In this document: piece after piece, positions 22,484 to 33,588 of the stretch
Layout: the number at the start of each line of letters is the position of its first letter
Numbering within the stretch: the first letter of the stretch is position 1
DNA from: Allacma fusca
Lineage: Eukaryota > Arthropoda > Collembola > Symphypleona > Sminthuridae
Length of the DNA stretch: 64,000 bases
Direction of reading: 5' to 3'
NCBI GenBank assembly: GCA_947179485.1
Contig: OX359246.1
Span: 60,305,632-60,369,631 of the forward strand
Translations under genes and position numbers: made by a program
The notes under the pieces: generated by a model
Told to the model about the DNA's origin: nothing
Database searches by the model: none
Seen by the model: only the letters and a program-made list of their open reading frames with translations

Positions 22484-23804
22484 TTATAAAATATTATTAA
22501 AATCTTTAAAGAAAACGTTCTTGTAACGATCAATGTGAAGAATTGCCGGAAATTCCAAATAGCATACACATGTGAGTGCTCTTGGTGTGGGAGACTTGAA
22601 TTTCAATTCCAGCTTAACGTTGCCGTGTTTAGGTGGCACAAACCCTTCCTTGACTTGCGCAATATTATACACGTACAAGGCAAAGCTTGACTTAAACTGC
22701 TCGAAAGTGATATCCAATCCCACGTCCTCGGTTTGTATATCCAACCCTTTAAATAAGTTGTCATAGGCTTCAAGGTAAAGGTCCCGGTTGTAATCCAACT
22801 CCAGTGGAGTGTTAATGATTTCTCCGTTGGCTGTTAGATTTATATATTTGAGGTCGTGATTGTGAAACACAAATGGGTTAGATTTATGGTCTCCAATAAA
22901 TGATTTACTGTCAACTAAGCCAATGATGACACGGTAAGGGATGAGTCCGGATAATAAGTTCTCATTTGTTATTTGATGAACACCTGGTGAAATTGTGAAT
23001 TGTCGTACTTCAACACGTCTCATGGGCATACACACATTATTACCCTTTTCCAAATCTCGTACGTGTTCCAATGCCAAAGATGGCATAAGAGTAACTTTCT
23101 CAACTAATAGTATAGCCTCTTGAACTTCAATCTTATATTTCACATCAGCATTTGTAGAGACAAAATTCATCCGGAGATCTCGTGAAGACAAATCGTATGT
23201 CAACACCAGGTAACAAATAACTTGTTTGTGAAAAAATGTCCATAAACGGGCGTCCTATTAATTCGAATACCTTACTGTTGAGGCATTTCTTGTACCTTTT
23301 AGTGTAACCATCATCAATAGCTGTGTCAATAACTGCTGGGTCATTCTCACGTGTAAACATTGCGCATGACAGTTGATATTTCTTATACTCCTTCCCATAT
23401 CCCAATATTGTCTCCAAATAACTCTTGTAGGGATATAAGTTGCTCTGAGGAGTAATTAATACCTCATTAAGATAGCACGAAGCTTGCGAAAATAAACTGT
23501 GCAAGCAGTTATTAACGGGATCTACGATTTCGTCACTTTTTATAGCAACATTATTAGGCTCGAGTATCCTACATTTCAATTTTAGCTTTGTTGATCGAAG
23601 GTCTACATACTGTGTATCATTTGACTTGACAAAAAACTGAATCGGTGCAAGTCTATCTTGAATGCTCGTGACTGGAAAAACTGTTTGAATTTGAGTGGCC
23701 AATCTCGTGACGTCGTACCCAGGATCAGAGAATAAGGACGTCTCGCCTCTTACATAAGTGTATGGGGAGTTATTTTTATGTGTTTTATTGTTTGCCGCTG
23801 CCAT
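22484..23804 (-). pseudogene. MCP: Polinton major capsid protein (double jelly-roll)
   Basis: About 430 codons in total. The start (MAAANNKTHKNNSPYTYVRG) and text such as LAPIQFFVKSNDTQYVDLRSTKLKLK, followed by repeated beta-strand-like segments and a late ARALTCVCYLEF-like strand, fit the double jelly-roll major capsid proteins of Polintons. It would form the icosahedral shell. It is a fossil with about one break. Neighbours are the protease downstream and the basic minor protein upstream. Confidence 0.8.
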
Positions 23805-23824
23805 AATTTCCTACTTATCTGAAT

Positions 23825-24334
23825 TTAATGGAATATTGTTGGGTAGATAGGGGATTTTTTAACACGCTTTCTCCTCCGTTGACGTCCTACTACAGAATTT
23901 CTTTTCTTTTGTGTTTTTGATCTCTTTTTGGTATTCTTTCGAACTCTTTTTGCTTTACCTACTTTACGCTTTTGGGTAACCTTCCTCTTCTTACGACGTC
24001 CTGAACCAGTCTGGTCCAAGTAATCTCGTCCCATAGCTTTTAGTGACTGTACAGAATTTATCCTCAATGCATCCTTTAAATCTCTTCCATTTCTAACATC
24101 GGCTACAGTATTTTGAATAGCACTTAACGCATGCGGAAGTAAATATTTTTTTGCAAAAGGTAAAATTGATTTTGCAATGCTGCCGAATATTCCACCAATT
24201 CCCGCACCTCTTTGCCTCCGCACGCCAGCAAAGTAGAACTGACCGTCAGGCATCATTGCGCCTCCAATTTGATGTGGCAGGCGACGATAAAACAAGTCCA
24301 AGTCGTCATTACAATTAAAGGGTCTAGTATTCAT
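23825..24334 (-). CDS. Polinton basic minor virion protein (adenovirus pX/pVI-like)
   Basis: 169 codons. A glycine-rich hydrophobic segment (RGAGIGGIFGSIAKSILPFAKKYLL) could form an amphipathic membrane-active helix, and the tail is an extreme Arg/Lys run (RRKKRKVTQKRK and onwards). Such a layout is typical of the small core or minor capsid proteins next to the capsid gene in Polintons and adenoviruses. The role in DNA binding or membrane entry is inferred. It overlaps the next gene by four bases. Confidence 0.65.
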   Translation of the reverse strand: MNTRPFNCNDDLDLFYRRLPHQIGGAMMPDGQFYFAGVRRQRGAGIGGIFGSIAKSILPFAKKYLLPHALSAIQNTVADVRNGRDLKDALRINSVQSLKAMGRDYLDQTGSGRRKKRKVTQKRKVGKAKRVRKNTKKRSKTQKKRNSVVGRQRRRKRVKKSPIYPTIFH

Positions 24335-25332
24335 TTTAAAATTCTCTTTTCTCGAAATTTTATTGTCACCGAAAAAGAAGAAAAGTCAAAGTTTACGGGT
24401 TCACCTGTCTCCGTGAGTACCCAAACGTGAATAATGTCAAAATCGGAAACGCTTAGGTTTGTGGGAGGCGTGAAGGAATTATGAGTAATTTCACCGTATG
24501 TTCCTTGATATGGTATAATCCTTAAGCATGGAGCTTGTACATCTGCGAGATACTGTGGATGAATTATATTACAATATAAAAACAGTTTAGTATTCCCCGC
24601 ATTAACATATACGGGCTGAGTTCCCTTAATAATTACCGGAGTGGTATCTTTTCTATAAATTTCTATGGCACTTGCAACCTTTTCCCTTAATTCCTTTGGA
24701 ACAATTGTTTTTTCATGTCTTGCCTCGGAGCTATAATCCTTTGATACAGCAACGCCAAAATCTTGTGTTTTCTGTCCGCTGCCGAATGATATTTTATAAA
24801 AATTATCATGTTGCTCCATGCCGATAGACAGATATTTATTATCCGGTCCAGGATTATACGTCAATTTAGGAAATGCGTTGCCAATTAATCCCGTATCATA
24901 ATCATCTATTCCTAATATTGCACTTAATTTGGGGCTAAAACATATCTTGTGCAAAGATTTGGTCTCTTGATAAATTTCACAGCGAAATATACGGCCCTCA
25001 ATAACAATATTCGTAATTGGACATATCTCTGGTAACATCTCCAATAATTCGCGCAAAGTTCTTATGTCCGCTGTAGATAGGAAATCAAACTCAATGAAAT
25101 GAGCTTCCCCGCTTTCTTTATCAAACCACAAAAACTGTACGCTCCCGAGTTTTTCATCCTTCTTTATAATAACATGACCATAAATGTATGAACAGTCTAC
25201 TAGAGCAGCTTCCCATTGCTCTGAATTTAATCGTATTACTCCACTTAGCTTGTTTTTAAAATTTCCAACCGTATTTTCAGGGAAAATATTTAAACTCGCA
25301 TTGGACTGAAGAGACACAAAAAACTCAGACAT
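24331..25332 (-). CDS. Polinton minor capsid / penton-like protein
   Basis: 333 codons starting MSEFFVSLQSNASLNIFP. The opening, with SLNIFPENTVGNFKNKL and then WEAALVDCSY, is the hallmark start of the penton-like minor capsid proteins in Polintons and adintoviruses, usually single jelly-roll at the five-fold vertices. The frame is open over the full expected length. It ends in the start of the basic minor gene. Confidence 0.75.
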   Translation of the reverse strand: MSEFFVSLQSNASLNIFPENTVGNFKNKLSGVIRLNSEQWEAALVDCSYIYGHVIIKKDEKLGSVQFLWFDKESGEAHFIEFDFLSTADIRTLRELLEMLPEICPITNIVIEGRIFRCEIYQETKSLHKICFSPKLSAILGIDDYDTGLIGNAFPKLTYNPGPDNKYLSIGMEQHDNFYKISFGSGQKTQDFGVAVSKDYSSEARHEKTIVPKELREKVASAIEIYRKDTTPVIIKGTQPVYVNAGNTKLFLYCNIIHPQYLADVQAPCLRIIPYQGTYGEITHNSFTPPTNLSVSDFDIIHVWVLTETGEPVNFDFSSFSVTIKFREKRILK

Positions 25333-25807
25333 TTTCCCGCTTAAATTGCCAAATCTGTACTAAATTCACCAAAAATTAACGGCCCCCTTTTATTCTATTA
25401 CTCATATTAAATCATTCTTGTCTGCATATGATTACTAATCCTTTGACGTATTATTTTTGTGTCAACATATATTTGATTACTTACCTTCCGAAATGTATAC
25501 GTTGCTCTGTCGTTCCTGCTAATTGGGAAGCCTATTATTCATTTTCTGTTTAAGCATATGTGTACGCATAAGTTTTTAATTCTGAATAATTTTATTTACA
25601 CATTGTATACACATAATCGTTAATTACGAAAGTTTACACTGTTACACACGAACGTATTTATGTCGTTTCAAAACGTTCATGGAATGTTCAGCATGAGTAA
25701 ATTATATGAATGGAGTATGGTGAGTGGAGTGCGTTGGCTGGGGATACGGCCCGGAGATGTGTCGCCTAATACGAGCATCTCCGCCCGCATAGTTAACATT
25801 AGCGACA
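25333..25807. other. Polinton spacer at the capsid end
   Basis: AT-rich and without a gene. Near 25740-25800 there is a diverged extra piece resembling the end-block segment tacgagcatctcc seen again near 25946. Confidence 0.5.
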
Positions 25808-26261
25808 TATGTGATAGAATTTTTGTGTGAGTGAGACGCTGACAGTTGCACGGCAATTCGCCCGTGTGGCTCTAGCATATGCTTGCACATGGAATACTGT
25901 GAGTGCGTCGGATGGTAATACGAGAGGGAGATAGGTATCGTCAGAGACGAGCATCTCCCTCCGTATGATAACATCAGCATCTACTCCCATTTACTTAACA
26001 TGCAACATGTACTTTCATGTAATTTTGGTCAGCATCTACTCCCGTTTAATTAACATGCAACATGTACTTTCATGTAATTTTGGTCAGCATCTACCCCCGT
26101 TTAATTAACATGCAACATGTACTCCCATGTAATTTTGGTCAGCATCTACCCCCGTTTAATTAACACGCAACATGTACTCCCATGTAATTTTGGTCAGCAT
26201 CTACCCCCGTTTAATTAACATGGGCAGCAATAACATCAGCACCTCCACTACGATATCTACT
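25808..26261. repeat. Polinton end block with 55-bp minisatellite, right copy
   Basis: Same block as 10170-10513, in the same orientation, with about 4.4 tandem 55-bp units (25978 to about 26220) against 2.4 in the left block. It lies inside the right terminal inverted repeat of copy B. Confidence 0.9.
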
Positions 26262-26346
26262 CTCATGTTTCTGCCTTTGTAAGTGTTGGTTGTTACTATT
26301 CCTGTTTCATAGTGTTTTTCGCTTATCATTGTGTGACTGTGACGTA
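26262..26346. repeat. Right terminal inverted repeat of Polinton B (85 bp)
   Basis: It reads outward to tgtgactgtgacgta and matches 10514-10598 perfectly in reverse. Confidence 0.95.
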
Positions 26347-27783
26347 ACGTTTTTAAGTTGCTGCTCTTAACTCAATAGGATGTAAAACTTCTTAGCTCAG
26401 TATTCTTGCAATTAGTTCAAGTTTCCTGCGCAGTGATTTTCGAACACAAAATGACATTAATTGAACATCAAACCAGCTACATACTTATATTAAAACATTT
26501 GAAAAACTTATATAAACAATATTTATTCTTCGGTTTCTACGGTTTACACTTCTGTTTTAGACATTGGGATGGAGGATGTTTTAAAATTCAGAAGAAGGCC
26601 GACCCAAAAGCGAATCTCACAGCGTTTTAATAAGTTATTAAATAATTGCGGGCCCCCGCGGGCGCCCGCAAGCTGGGTCGGGCCGTGTCAACTGAAACCC
26701 AGCGGGTTGCGGTCTGGCGCGGGCCTAAAAAAATACTGTCGGGTCGGGTTGGGCTTACGTTTCAGAGGTTGACTTTTGGGTTGGGCGGGTTCGGGTTACG
26801 TATTTGTGGGTAAGACTCGGGTTGGGGTGGGAAATGGCCTGCGGGCCACGCCTTTAATTCGTATTCATGAATACTTTTGGGAAGATGATCTCTAAAATAT
26901 GAACTTTTGAATTCCACAACTTTTCCTCAAGCTAGAACCAAATGTTATTGGAGATGGGAAATCGGACTTTTGTCCCACATTTTTGCACGCACCAGGATAT
27001 TTCTAACACAGGTTCTAACGTCCTGGAAAATATGGACGTACTTCCGCAAACATACGAACTCGTTCTCCTAAAACACATCAATATAACTATCCCTCGGTAC
27101 CCATATCAGCTCGAAGCTAGCAAATATGTAGAAGGAAGGATATTGGACAATTATAATCTCTTGAGCAAAGTAATCTCTTCCATACTCGCTCCGTTCACTA
27201 TAAGCCTGTGCAAAAAGAGCCTGACACTACTAATTTGTTGATTTATAGTCTGTCATATAATGATTCATCTGTAGCCTGAACATACGGACCATTTGAGCCA
27301 CTTCTACTCCTCTGAAATATAATGATGCGGTTGGGATACCTCAGTATACAGATACATCCTATGTACATACATACATGCATCCGTTAGAAGATAAGCGTCT
27401 GTCAAATTGGTGTCACTTATGAAAGCTGTATCTATTGACATTAGGCATGACGATAATAGCCCTTACATGAATTATTTGATGAGGCTTAATCTACACGACC
27501 AGAGTTCCCAGAACCACTGATTGTCACTGATCAATTTATTATTCTACTCAGAGTTTGTGTGTGTGTGTGAGCTGGTCCTGACTAGACATTGCCAATCTGC
27601 GGTGTCCAAGACCACAAATTGTTACAATGGCAACTGATCTCTGAAACTATTGTAATTTTTACATACTCCTAGATTTTATTAACTCTATTGTAAGGAAGTG
27701 GCTCCTAATTGTAAATAATTTTAGAATCAAACATAAGAATTCCTCTCAATTTTAAGACATTTTATTCTATAGCTCATAGCAAT
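26347..27783. other. Intergenic; GC-rich degenerate array at 26646-26860
   Basis: The array is made of varied words around gggcgcccgc, gggtcggg and gggttgggcg, far above the local GC level. It resembles the word arrays in the hAT-type elements further right, but I could not find matching ends. A short (TG)n run lies at 27554-27569. No convincing gene; an open frame near 26942-27241 has no recognisable features. Confidence 0.5.
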
Positions 27784-28824
27784 ATGCCTAGCCGCGGGGA
27801 AGTTCAAGTTCCTACAAGCGCCGGTCGAGGAAGCTTCCTAGAATCATTACGCCGTATGTTCCAAAATATTGCTAAAGCGTTTCGTTCAAAACCTCGCGCT
27901 GAAACTAAATCCCTCCAAAATAATCCCGATGACTCCAGGATTGTTAAAAAATCTTCAAGTGGGTTAAACTGCTTGAAAGGAAGTCAGAAGAAGAAAGGAG
28001 AAGAAAAGGAATCATATTTGCGACAGTCCATTAAGCCATTAGAAGAATCAACTGACAATGAGACTCCAGTTCCGTCACCAGAAGTCCCAGCTGAAACGAC
28101 TGTGATTGTTGAGCCCCCGCCCCGACCAGGGGATCAACTCTCCCCGGAAATTAGTCAATTAATATCGGAAAGCATGATGACCATGGTCGATGAGGGAATG
28201 AGGCGTCATAAAGAAATTTTGTTTAGCCTAACGGACGGTCCGGAATTTTGCACAGAGAGTCAAATGACAAAGTATCATCAGACTGCGCTGGAGCGTACCC
28301 TGCAGGAATACAGAGCCACTTACGAAGATCTCCTCCCCCCAAAAATTCTGGAGGAATATGGAAATATTTTGAGTCGTAAGATCTCCTTACAGTTAGTAGT
28401 CTACTGGGCCCGGTACGAGCACCGTGTTGAAAAGTTGCAGAAAAAAATATCTGCCTTGGCCTTTGAGGCGGCTACTTCCTATGATGATGCAATGGAGCAG
28501 GAGGATATTGCGAAGCTCTCCGAGGATACGTTTAAAAATAAGCATCACGAATTGGTAGAGGAGTTGGTGTTCAACTTTCAGGAGAAACTTGCAGAACTGG
28601 GCGTTGAGCAGGAAATGATACAAGTGAGTACAAATCAGGTGGAGTTCCAGCTTCAGGAAAAATTCACACAATACAACAAACAGTTCCTAGACGACGTTTT
28701 TATTAATGAAGAGCCGAACAGTCCTAGTTCGGACGCAGTTGTTAGTGAAGATCCGAACAACCAGAGTTCAGATAAGGTTTCTAATGAGGATCAAAACAAC
28801 CGGCATTCAAGTACTTTTGTGTAG
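27784..28824 (+). CDS. Orphan helical protein, member 1 of a three-gene family (346 aa)
   Basis: Single-exon frame from ATG 27784 to TAG 28824. Residues 1-120 are polar and proline-rich. Residues about 123-298 form a helical domain shared with the genes at 45929 and 56123; the key segment is YHQTALERTLQEYRATYEDL (164-183), preceded by RHKEIL (141-146). The C-terminus holds three diverged 12-13-residue repeats of the NEEPNSPSSD / SEDPNNQSSD type. There is no signal peptide, membrane segment or catalytic motif. The helical domain recalls, weakly, the helical middle domain of atlastin/GBP GTPases, but no GTPase domain is present. The function is unknown; a structural or adaptor role is only a guess. 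Confidence 0.7.
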   Translation: MPSRGEVQVPTSAGRGSFLESLRRMFQNIAKAFRSKPRAETKSLQNNPDDSRIVKKSSSGLNCLKGSQKKKGEEKESYLRQSIKPLEESTDNETPVPSPEVPAETTVIVEPPPRPGDQLSPEISQLISESMMTMVDEGMRRHKEILFSLTDGPEFCTESQMTKYHQTALERTLQEYRATYEDLLPPKILEEYGNILSRKISLQLVVYWARYEHRVEKLQKKISALAFEAATSYDDAMEQEDIAKLSEDTFKNKHHELVEELVFNFQEKLAELGVEQEMIQVSTNQVEFQLQEKFTQYNKQFLDDVFINEEPNSPSSDAVVSEDPNNQSSDKVSNEDQNNRHSSTFV

Positions 28825-30204
28825 ATTGATTTCAAGGCGCTTGAAGGAACTTGCTCTGTAAATCTTGAATCTTCGTGTTTCCAGATGTTCTGGGCATTTA
28901 CAGGGATTGAATTATAAATCCTGCAATTATTCCAACAGTTGACTCATTTATTATTATTATTTATTTACTGATCGAGTCCATGGCTCTTAATCAGGAGAAA
29001 GGCTTGATTTGAACACAATCGTATTATAAAATATTGACCTGGATGGAGGATGTCACCAGAAGAAAAAAACAATAGATTTGACAGGTGCTCCAGAAGTTCC
29101 AGAGCTCAAAAATCTAAGGAGTTGTGAATTGAAATTATATTTTTCCAGGAATGTTAAAAGGATTGAATGACTAGAAATTAGGACATTTTGTGCCATATGC
29201 ACCAATCAGTCCCATGCACTTAAATATATGTTAAATACATTTTATTGTTAATTTTTGTCTCATTTTGATCCCTTGTATTGTAACACACCATAATTAATAC
29301 ACATAAACATGTACCTGTCTGTTAAATCATAACACATTTATTTTAGTTACGCTGTTTGGCTTAATTATTGCCGAAAGGGTTTGATACACCAGATTTTGTG
29401 GAGTTTGAAATCTACATAATTTGTTTCAATTTCTAAAAATTGTCTATTAAAATTTTGATTTGACATCTATTTTACTTAAATCTCACCAGATTTAGCTGAT
29501 ATTAACGACAGTATATTTATTTACGTACAACAAAATAGTAATTTCCTGTACACGGACAATGCACTGGCGACATCATTGTTCCGGCCGTTGTTCTAGAATA
29601 AGAACAAGAACGTTTTATTAGTCTTGTTCCGGTACAAAATAATTTGTTCCAACCAGTTTTGTATCCCCGGAATAAATTATTAAACAGGGCTAATTGCGAG
29701 TTTAATTTTTTCACCAGGTTTCATTTACCACCCAACCATGTACCACCCAAGTGTCTACCATCCAATGCCAACATTCCAAGTTTGTATCTACAACGTCTAC
29801 AAGGTCCCACCAAAATTATGGAAACATTTTGTTTTCCGAGATATTATTGCTGAAGATGCCGTGTTTTCAAATTTAATTTGAAAGGAGCAATTATAAGGTA
29901 TGTCGAAACGTGTATTCACAGTTGCTATAATTTCCCAAATACCTTTACGACTTTAAACTATATCCTCAGTCGTGAAATTCGTCAACAAATGTTTTCAGGT
30001 CAAATGTAAGTAAGCACAGTCGTGCCTTGGTGAAAAAAAATTAAAATCAGAACATTTGGGTTTCTGAAACCCCGATATGTACAGAGGTCAGTTATGTTGA
30101 AAAAATTTTATGTCGTCTGATCCTGTTCTAGATTCTTAATTTATACCTCCTTGGAACAGTTTCGCTGAACTATCTTGAAACAAAACAGAAACAATTTAAA
30201 AACA
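28825..30204. other. Intergenic, no gene seen
   Basis: AT-rich sequence with a possible ATTATAAA-type 3'-end signal near 28911. I see no repeat, RNA gene or credible reading frame. Confidence 0.5.
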
Positions 30205-32247
30205 TTACAACGTACGACGACGACACCTCCAACACAGCAAGGCATGTTCCAGTATAAATATAACCAGAGCTATAAAATACAGCAAAGAAAGGACAAGCTT
30301 GATGGTGTGAATGTACAGCCCGGCGTTGTCATTCGCTAATGTTTTTTTCTGACTCCGCTTCATTCTCTGAACAGCCTCTTGCCGCTGAAAAACACTACTG
30401 ACTGCTTTCAGCCTCTTCCACAATGTCATCACCCCAGAATATGTCAATTGACCCAACATCCTCCCTATAACGTCATATTTCCCTTCCACCTGACCCTCTA
30501 ACAGAATGTACATCGGACTTCGAAACATCCCGTCATCAACAATATGGAAATTATGTGCAAACCTCAAAGATAAATTTTTATACATGAGAGCCGCCACTGA
30601 ACCCCAAAATACGTCCAAATCAGTACTGAGCGCTAGGAGAGCCGTCCTGGGTTTTGTCAAGTTGTTGACCACAACATTCCTCAGCGTCCCATTGCAAATA
30701 CAGTGGAACCTCGATAACCGTCTATTATTCTCGAAACGATCGACACTTCGGTCGTATGGCACCCTCAAAAAAATTTGTTCGTTGTCACTGTACCGGAATT
30801 CCTGCGGGAGTTTCACACAGGTCTGCTCATTTGATCTATTCAATGTTCTTTGCAGATTGTGGAACTCAAACATTGTGAGACAGCGTCCTGGGATGAAGAA
30901 TGTAAAGTTCTGGATGTCCCTCAAATGCTCCCATTTGGATTCCATGGGGAAACTAACAGAAAAATCCGATTCGATCATTCCCGAGTAGCTGTTGTTAATG
31001 ACGACGGTAATCAGGAGCCAAAGGAGGATCACGGCATTCACTATCAGTTTCTTCCCTTCCAACTTGAGATTCTGACCAATCAAGGGAGCAACAATAGCGT
31101 AGAGTGTATCCTCGAAGGACAACAAATCCTTCCCTATTTTTGATAATAAGGAAACAAACCCTGCAACTAAAAGGATAATAATGCCCAGACAGATCCAGAG
31201 GATCGGTCCAAAGGAGTCGTAGTAAATGCTCAGCCCGGTTTTGACCCCCTCGACGTGATCCGAAGTAATGAAATTCAATCTAGCAGTGTAACCCAGGAGG
31301 TAGATTTTCCCTGGTTTTAAATCAAACTTGCCTGCGTTGAGGAAGCTGATCCGAGGGTTTGTACCATACATTGAAGCTCCATTTCCAAGTGTGAAATTCA
31401 CTCGTTTGCACAAAATCCTCATTATTTGCTGGTCCTGGGAATCTGCAAGGTTGTCGTACCTCATCCCTGTCCTCCCTCTCGCAATAACCCGAGGACAGTA
31501 GTGAACTTGGCTGGTTACTGTCGAAACTATGTCCTTACCAAAATTGATTAACTTTTCAAAAATTTTGATGATTTTTCCAAAACAATCTTCTTTCTTGTGA
31601 CAGTTGAATCGGATATTGCACCCTGAATTGTAAGGACAGAGCAATGACCCTGACAGGCTCCCTTCATTTGGGAATATTACAAATGCTGGAACGTACGCTG
31701 ACACACCGGACTTGATGTGGGAGTGGAGCTCCTTCCCAAATTGAGTGTCTTCCTCCTGTAATGCTGTAATGAAGAACATACTTTGGTCATACTTGATACT
31801 GAAAAGGGGGATTCCTCCGGAATGCAAAATCTGTGTGGCCTGCCCATAGAAAAGCTTTTTACAAGTGTAATTCATGGGGGAAAGCTCCATATTGGGATAC
31901 TCAAACTTGGAGCTGAAAGCTGCAAAGCACCCGGGCTTTGATACCTTGAAGATAGCTGGGTGTGAGTGACTGCTGGGGAGCCATCGCTTCAATTTCGAGG
32001 AGCATGGATGGACCTGATCAATTTGAACCAACTCGTATGGTGTTGGGAAGGATTGTAAATTGAAGTGAGGGGATGCTTGGATAATCCGAATCAAACAGTG
32101 GGATACATTTCCCCAAATTGCGTCTAAGCTCAGGGTTTTCTCCGTTGGCTGCAACTCAATCTCCGAAGCAACAATGATAGCTGGAGGGAGCAACAGCAAC
32201 AGTAGATTCAAGGGCAGTATAATAAAAAGAGCACGAAAAAATTCCAT
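30205..32247 (-). CDS. Divergent ionotropic receptor (iGluR-related), 680 aa, single exon
   Basis: It starts at ATG 32247 with a signal peptide (LPLNLLLLLLPPAIIVAS). Residues about 30-340 are an extracellular ligand-binding-like part with many Cys and N-glycosylation sites. The channel part follows: M1 near 346-368 (FGPILWICLGIIILLVAGF), a pore-like loop near 375-395, M3 near 400-420 ending in VINNSYSGMIESD (the place of the iGluR SYTANLAAF motif), and M4 near 648-672, then a short basic tail (CRRRT). This is the layout of arthropod ionotropic receptors, ligand-gated cation channels of chemosensory neurons. The diverged M3 motif and absence of introns point to the fast-evolving divergent class. 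It is whole as read. Confidence 0.82.
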   Translation of the reverse strand: MEFFRALFIILPLNLLLLLLPPAIIVASEIELQPTEKTLSLDAIWGNVSHCLIRIIQASPHFNLQSFPTPYELVQIDQVHPCSSKLKRWLPSSHSHPAIFKVSKPGCFAAFSSKFEYPNMELSPMNYTCKKLFYGQATQILHSGGIPLFSIKYDQSMFFITALQEEDTQFGKELHSHIKSGVSAYVPAFVIFPNEGSLSGSLLCPYNSGCNIRFNCHKKEDCFGKIIKIFEKLINFGKDIVSTVTSQVHYCPRVIARGRTGMRYDNLADSQDQQIMRILCKRVNFTLGNGASMYGTNPRISFLNAGKFDLKPGKIYLLGYTARLNFITSDHVEGVKTGLSIYYDSFGPILWICLGIIILLVAGFVSLLSKIGKDLLSFEDTLYAIVAPLIGQNLKLEGKKLIVNAVILLWLLITVVINNSYSGMIESDFSVSFPMESKWEHLRDIQNFTFFIPGRCLTMFEFHNLQRTLNRSNEQTCVKLPQEFRYSDNEQIFLRVPYDRSVDRFENNRRLSRFHCICNGTLRNVVVNNLTKPRTALLALSTDLDVFWGSVAALMYKNLSLRFAHNFHIVDDGMFRSPMYILLEGQVEGKYDVIGRMLGQLTYSGVMTLWKRLKAVSSVFQRQEAVQRMKRSQKKTLANDNAGLYIHTIKLVLSLLYFIALVIFILEHALLCWRCRRRTL

Positions 32248-33240
32248 TTTGACCTTTTAATTTCCTATCGATTTGTCAACAGCTACATTGTAAAAATAAA
32301 ATTGCTAATGAGCCTCAGTGGACGCACCTGTGCTTACGTATTTCCTAAGTTTTAAAGCTAAAATAATTTGTAAAATTTGTTGTCTTCTTTTGAAAGAATG
32401 TCTAGAAAGTCTAAGGCACAATTTTACAATTTGCCAATTTTTAGAGGCACTCCGACGAAACACCGCCCTAGTACTGAAAACAAGTATGTGATAAAATTAC
32501 TTCTCAAGTAATTACTTCCCAAAGACTCCTTCGGAGACCAACCCCTGTGTAGAAAGCGGACGATCCATAATAATTGGAAAATCATGAGCACTTTGAAGTT
32601 TAGGTCTAGTTTTAATATTGGCTGGAATATCTTCACAAGCTCATCAATATTGAACTCAGTCAGGCAGTAAGTGAAACACGCCTTTAACGATTCCAGTGAG
32701 AGTAGGGCCTGCCTTAAGATTGAAGATGTGGAACAAGTGTTGGTATAAACATAGAGGATAGACCGTCACGTTGTTTGTTATTACAGGAAATGATTTTTAA
32801 TAATTTATCATTTTGAATTTTATTTGTGGCTCCTCCTCCATAGTCATAATCTTACAGCTTTTCTAAAATAATTTCCAAACAATGCAAGTCTCTGTAGGTT
32901 GAAGCAAGTTGGAGCAGGTTCTTTAAGGATATTAATTACTTCTTTTATCGTGCCAAAATTTAAAACCCAATTTGAAGGAGTTTTTCTGGCTGACGGTTGA
33001 ATTACTGGAAAACATTGTTGAGAAAATTCGAAACAATTATTATTCAAAATCGGCTATAAAACTACGACTTGAGGAATTATTTAAAATGCCAATCCCTAAT
33101 GTGGGTTTCAAGGGCATTGGATCAACAATAATGGCAACTTTTCATATTTTCCTTCACACAAATCCAGATTTTTGAGCAAATTTTACCTTCAATATGTCAA
33201 ATCTTACCTCAGATGAATCAAATTTAAAATAACTGGAAAT
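32248..33240. other. Intergenic, no gene seen
   Basis: AT-rich. Short open frames exist on both strands but have no recognisable features. Confidence 0.4.
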
Positions 33241-33550
33241 TTAACTTACTTTTACCCATTCGCTGGTATGACGCTCAATTACACTACAATAAGGGCTAAA
33301 GTGTTTCCTCTCACCTTGTGTAGATGCCGGTTTGAATTCCATAGAGCTAAGTTTTAAAACAAATTCGTAGCTGAGGCTCATTTCAGAGTTGGTGTTTAAC
33401 TTACTTTTACCCATTCGCTGGTATGACGCTCAATTACACTACAATAAGGGCTAAAGTGTTTCCTCTCACCTTGTGTAGATGCCGGTTTGAATTCCATAGA
33501 GCTAAGTTTTAAAACAAATTCGTAGCTGAGGCTCATTTCAGAGTTGGTGT
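33241..33550. repeat. Perfect tandem duplication, 2 x 155 bp
   Basis: 33241-33395 is followed directly by 33396-33550 with no difference that I can see. The unit contains tagatgccggtttgaattcc, which resembles a tRNA B box, after ctaaagtgtttcctctcacc, so it may be derived from a tRNA-like SINE. That origin is weak inference. Confidence 0.9.
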
Positions 33551-33560
33551 ATAATGTAAA

Positions 33561-33588
33561 CTAGTAAAAGCCCCGTGCTTCGCACAGG
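33561..33588 (-). mobile_element. Helitron-type 3' end
   Basis: On the minus strand it reads as a GC-rich hairpin (cctgtgcgaagcacgggg), then cttttA and CTAG, followed by T. This is the Helitron 3'-end pattern (hairpin about 10 bases before CTRR, then a T). The element would extend to the right; its 5' TC end was not found, so only the terminus is annotated. No Rep/helicase is visible, so it is non-autonomous or truncated. Confidence 0.55.

Larger units (their letters stand above)
10514..26346 (+). mobile_element. Polinton/Maverick copy B, near full length, broken
   Basis: About 15.8 kb is bounded by 85-bp inverted repeats that match perfectly. The content is typical: polymerase B and ATPase on plus; accessory genes, integrase, protease, major capsid, basic minor protein and minor capsid mostly on minus. 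About six breaks are visible over the whole element, so it is a fossil, but a young one. No 6-bp target duplication is visible (atctac on the left, acgttt on the right). The junction with copy A may explain this. Confidence 0.9.

Noticed and set aside
10170-26261. Reading the two same-orientation end blocks as long terminal repeats of a retroelement
   Set aside because: The enclosed genes are Polinton genes, an 85-bp inverted repeat gives better ends, and no reverse transcriptase or gag is present.
26942-27241. 99-codon frame starting MLLEMGNRTF
   Set aside because: No domain, no neighbour support, and no splice partner found; length is within chance for this region.
33241-33550. tRNA gene inside the tandem 155-bp units
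   Set aside because: Only a B-box-like segment is visible; no cloverleaf or clear A box could be made by eye.
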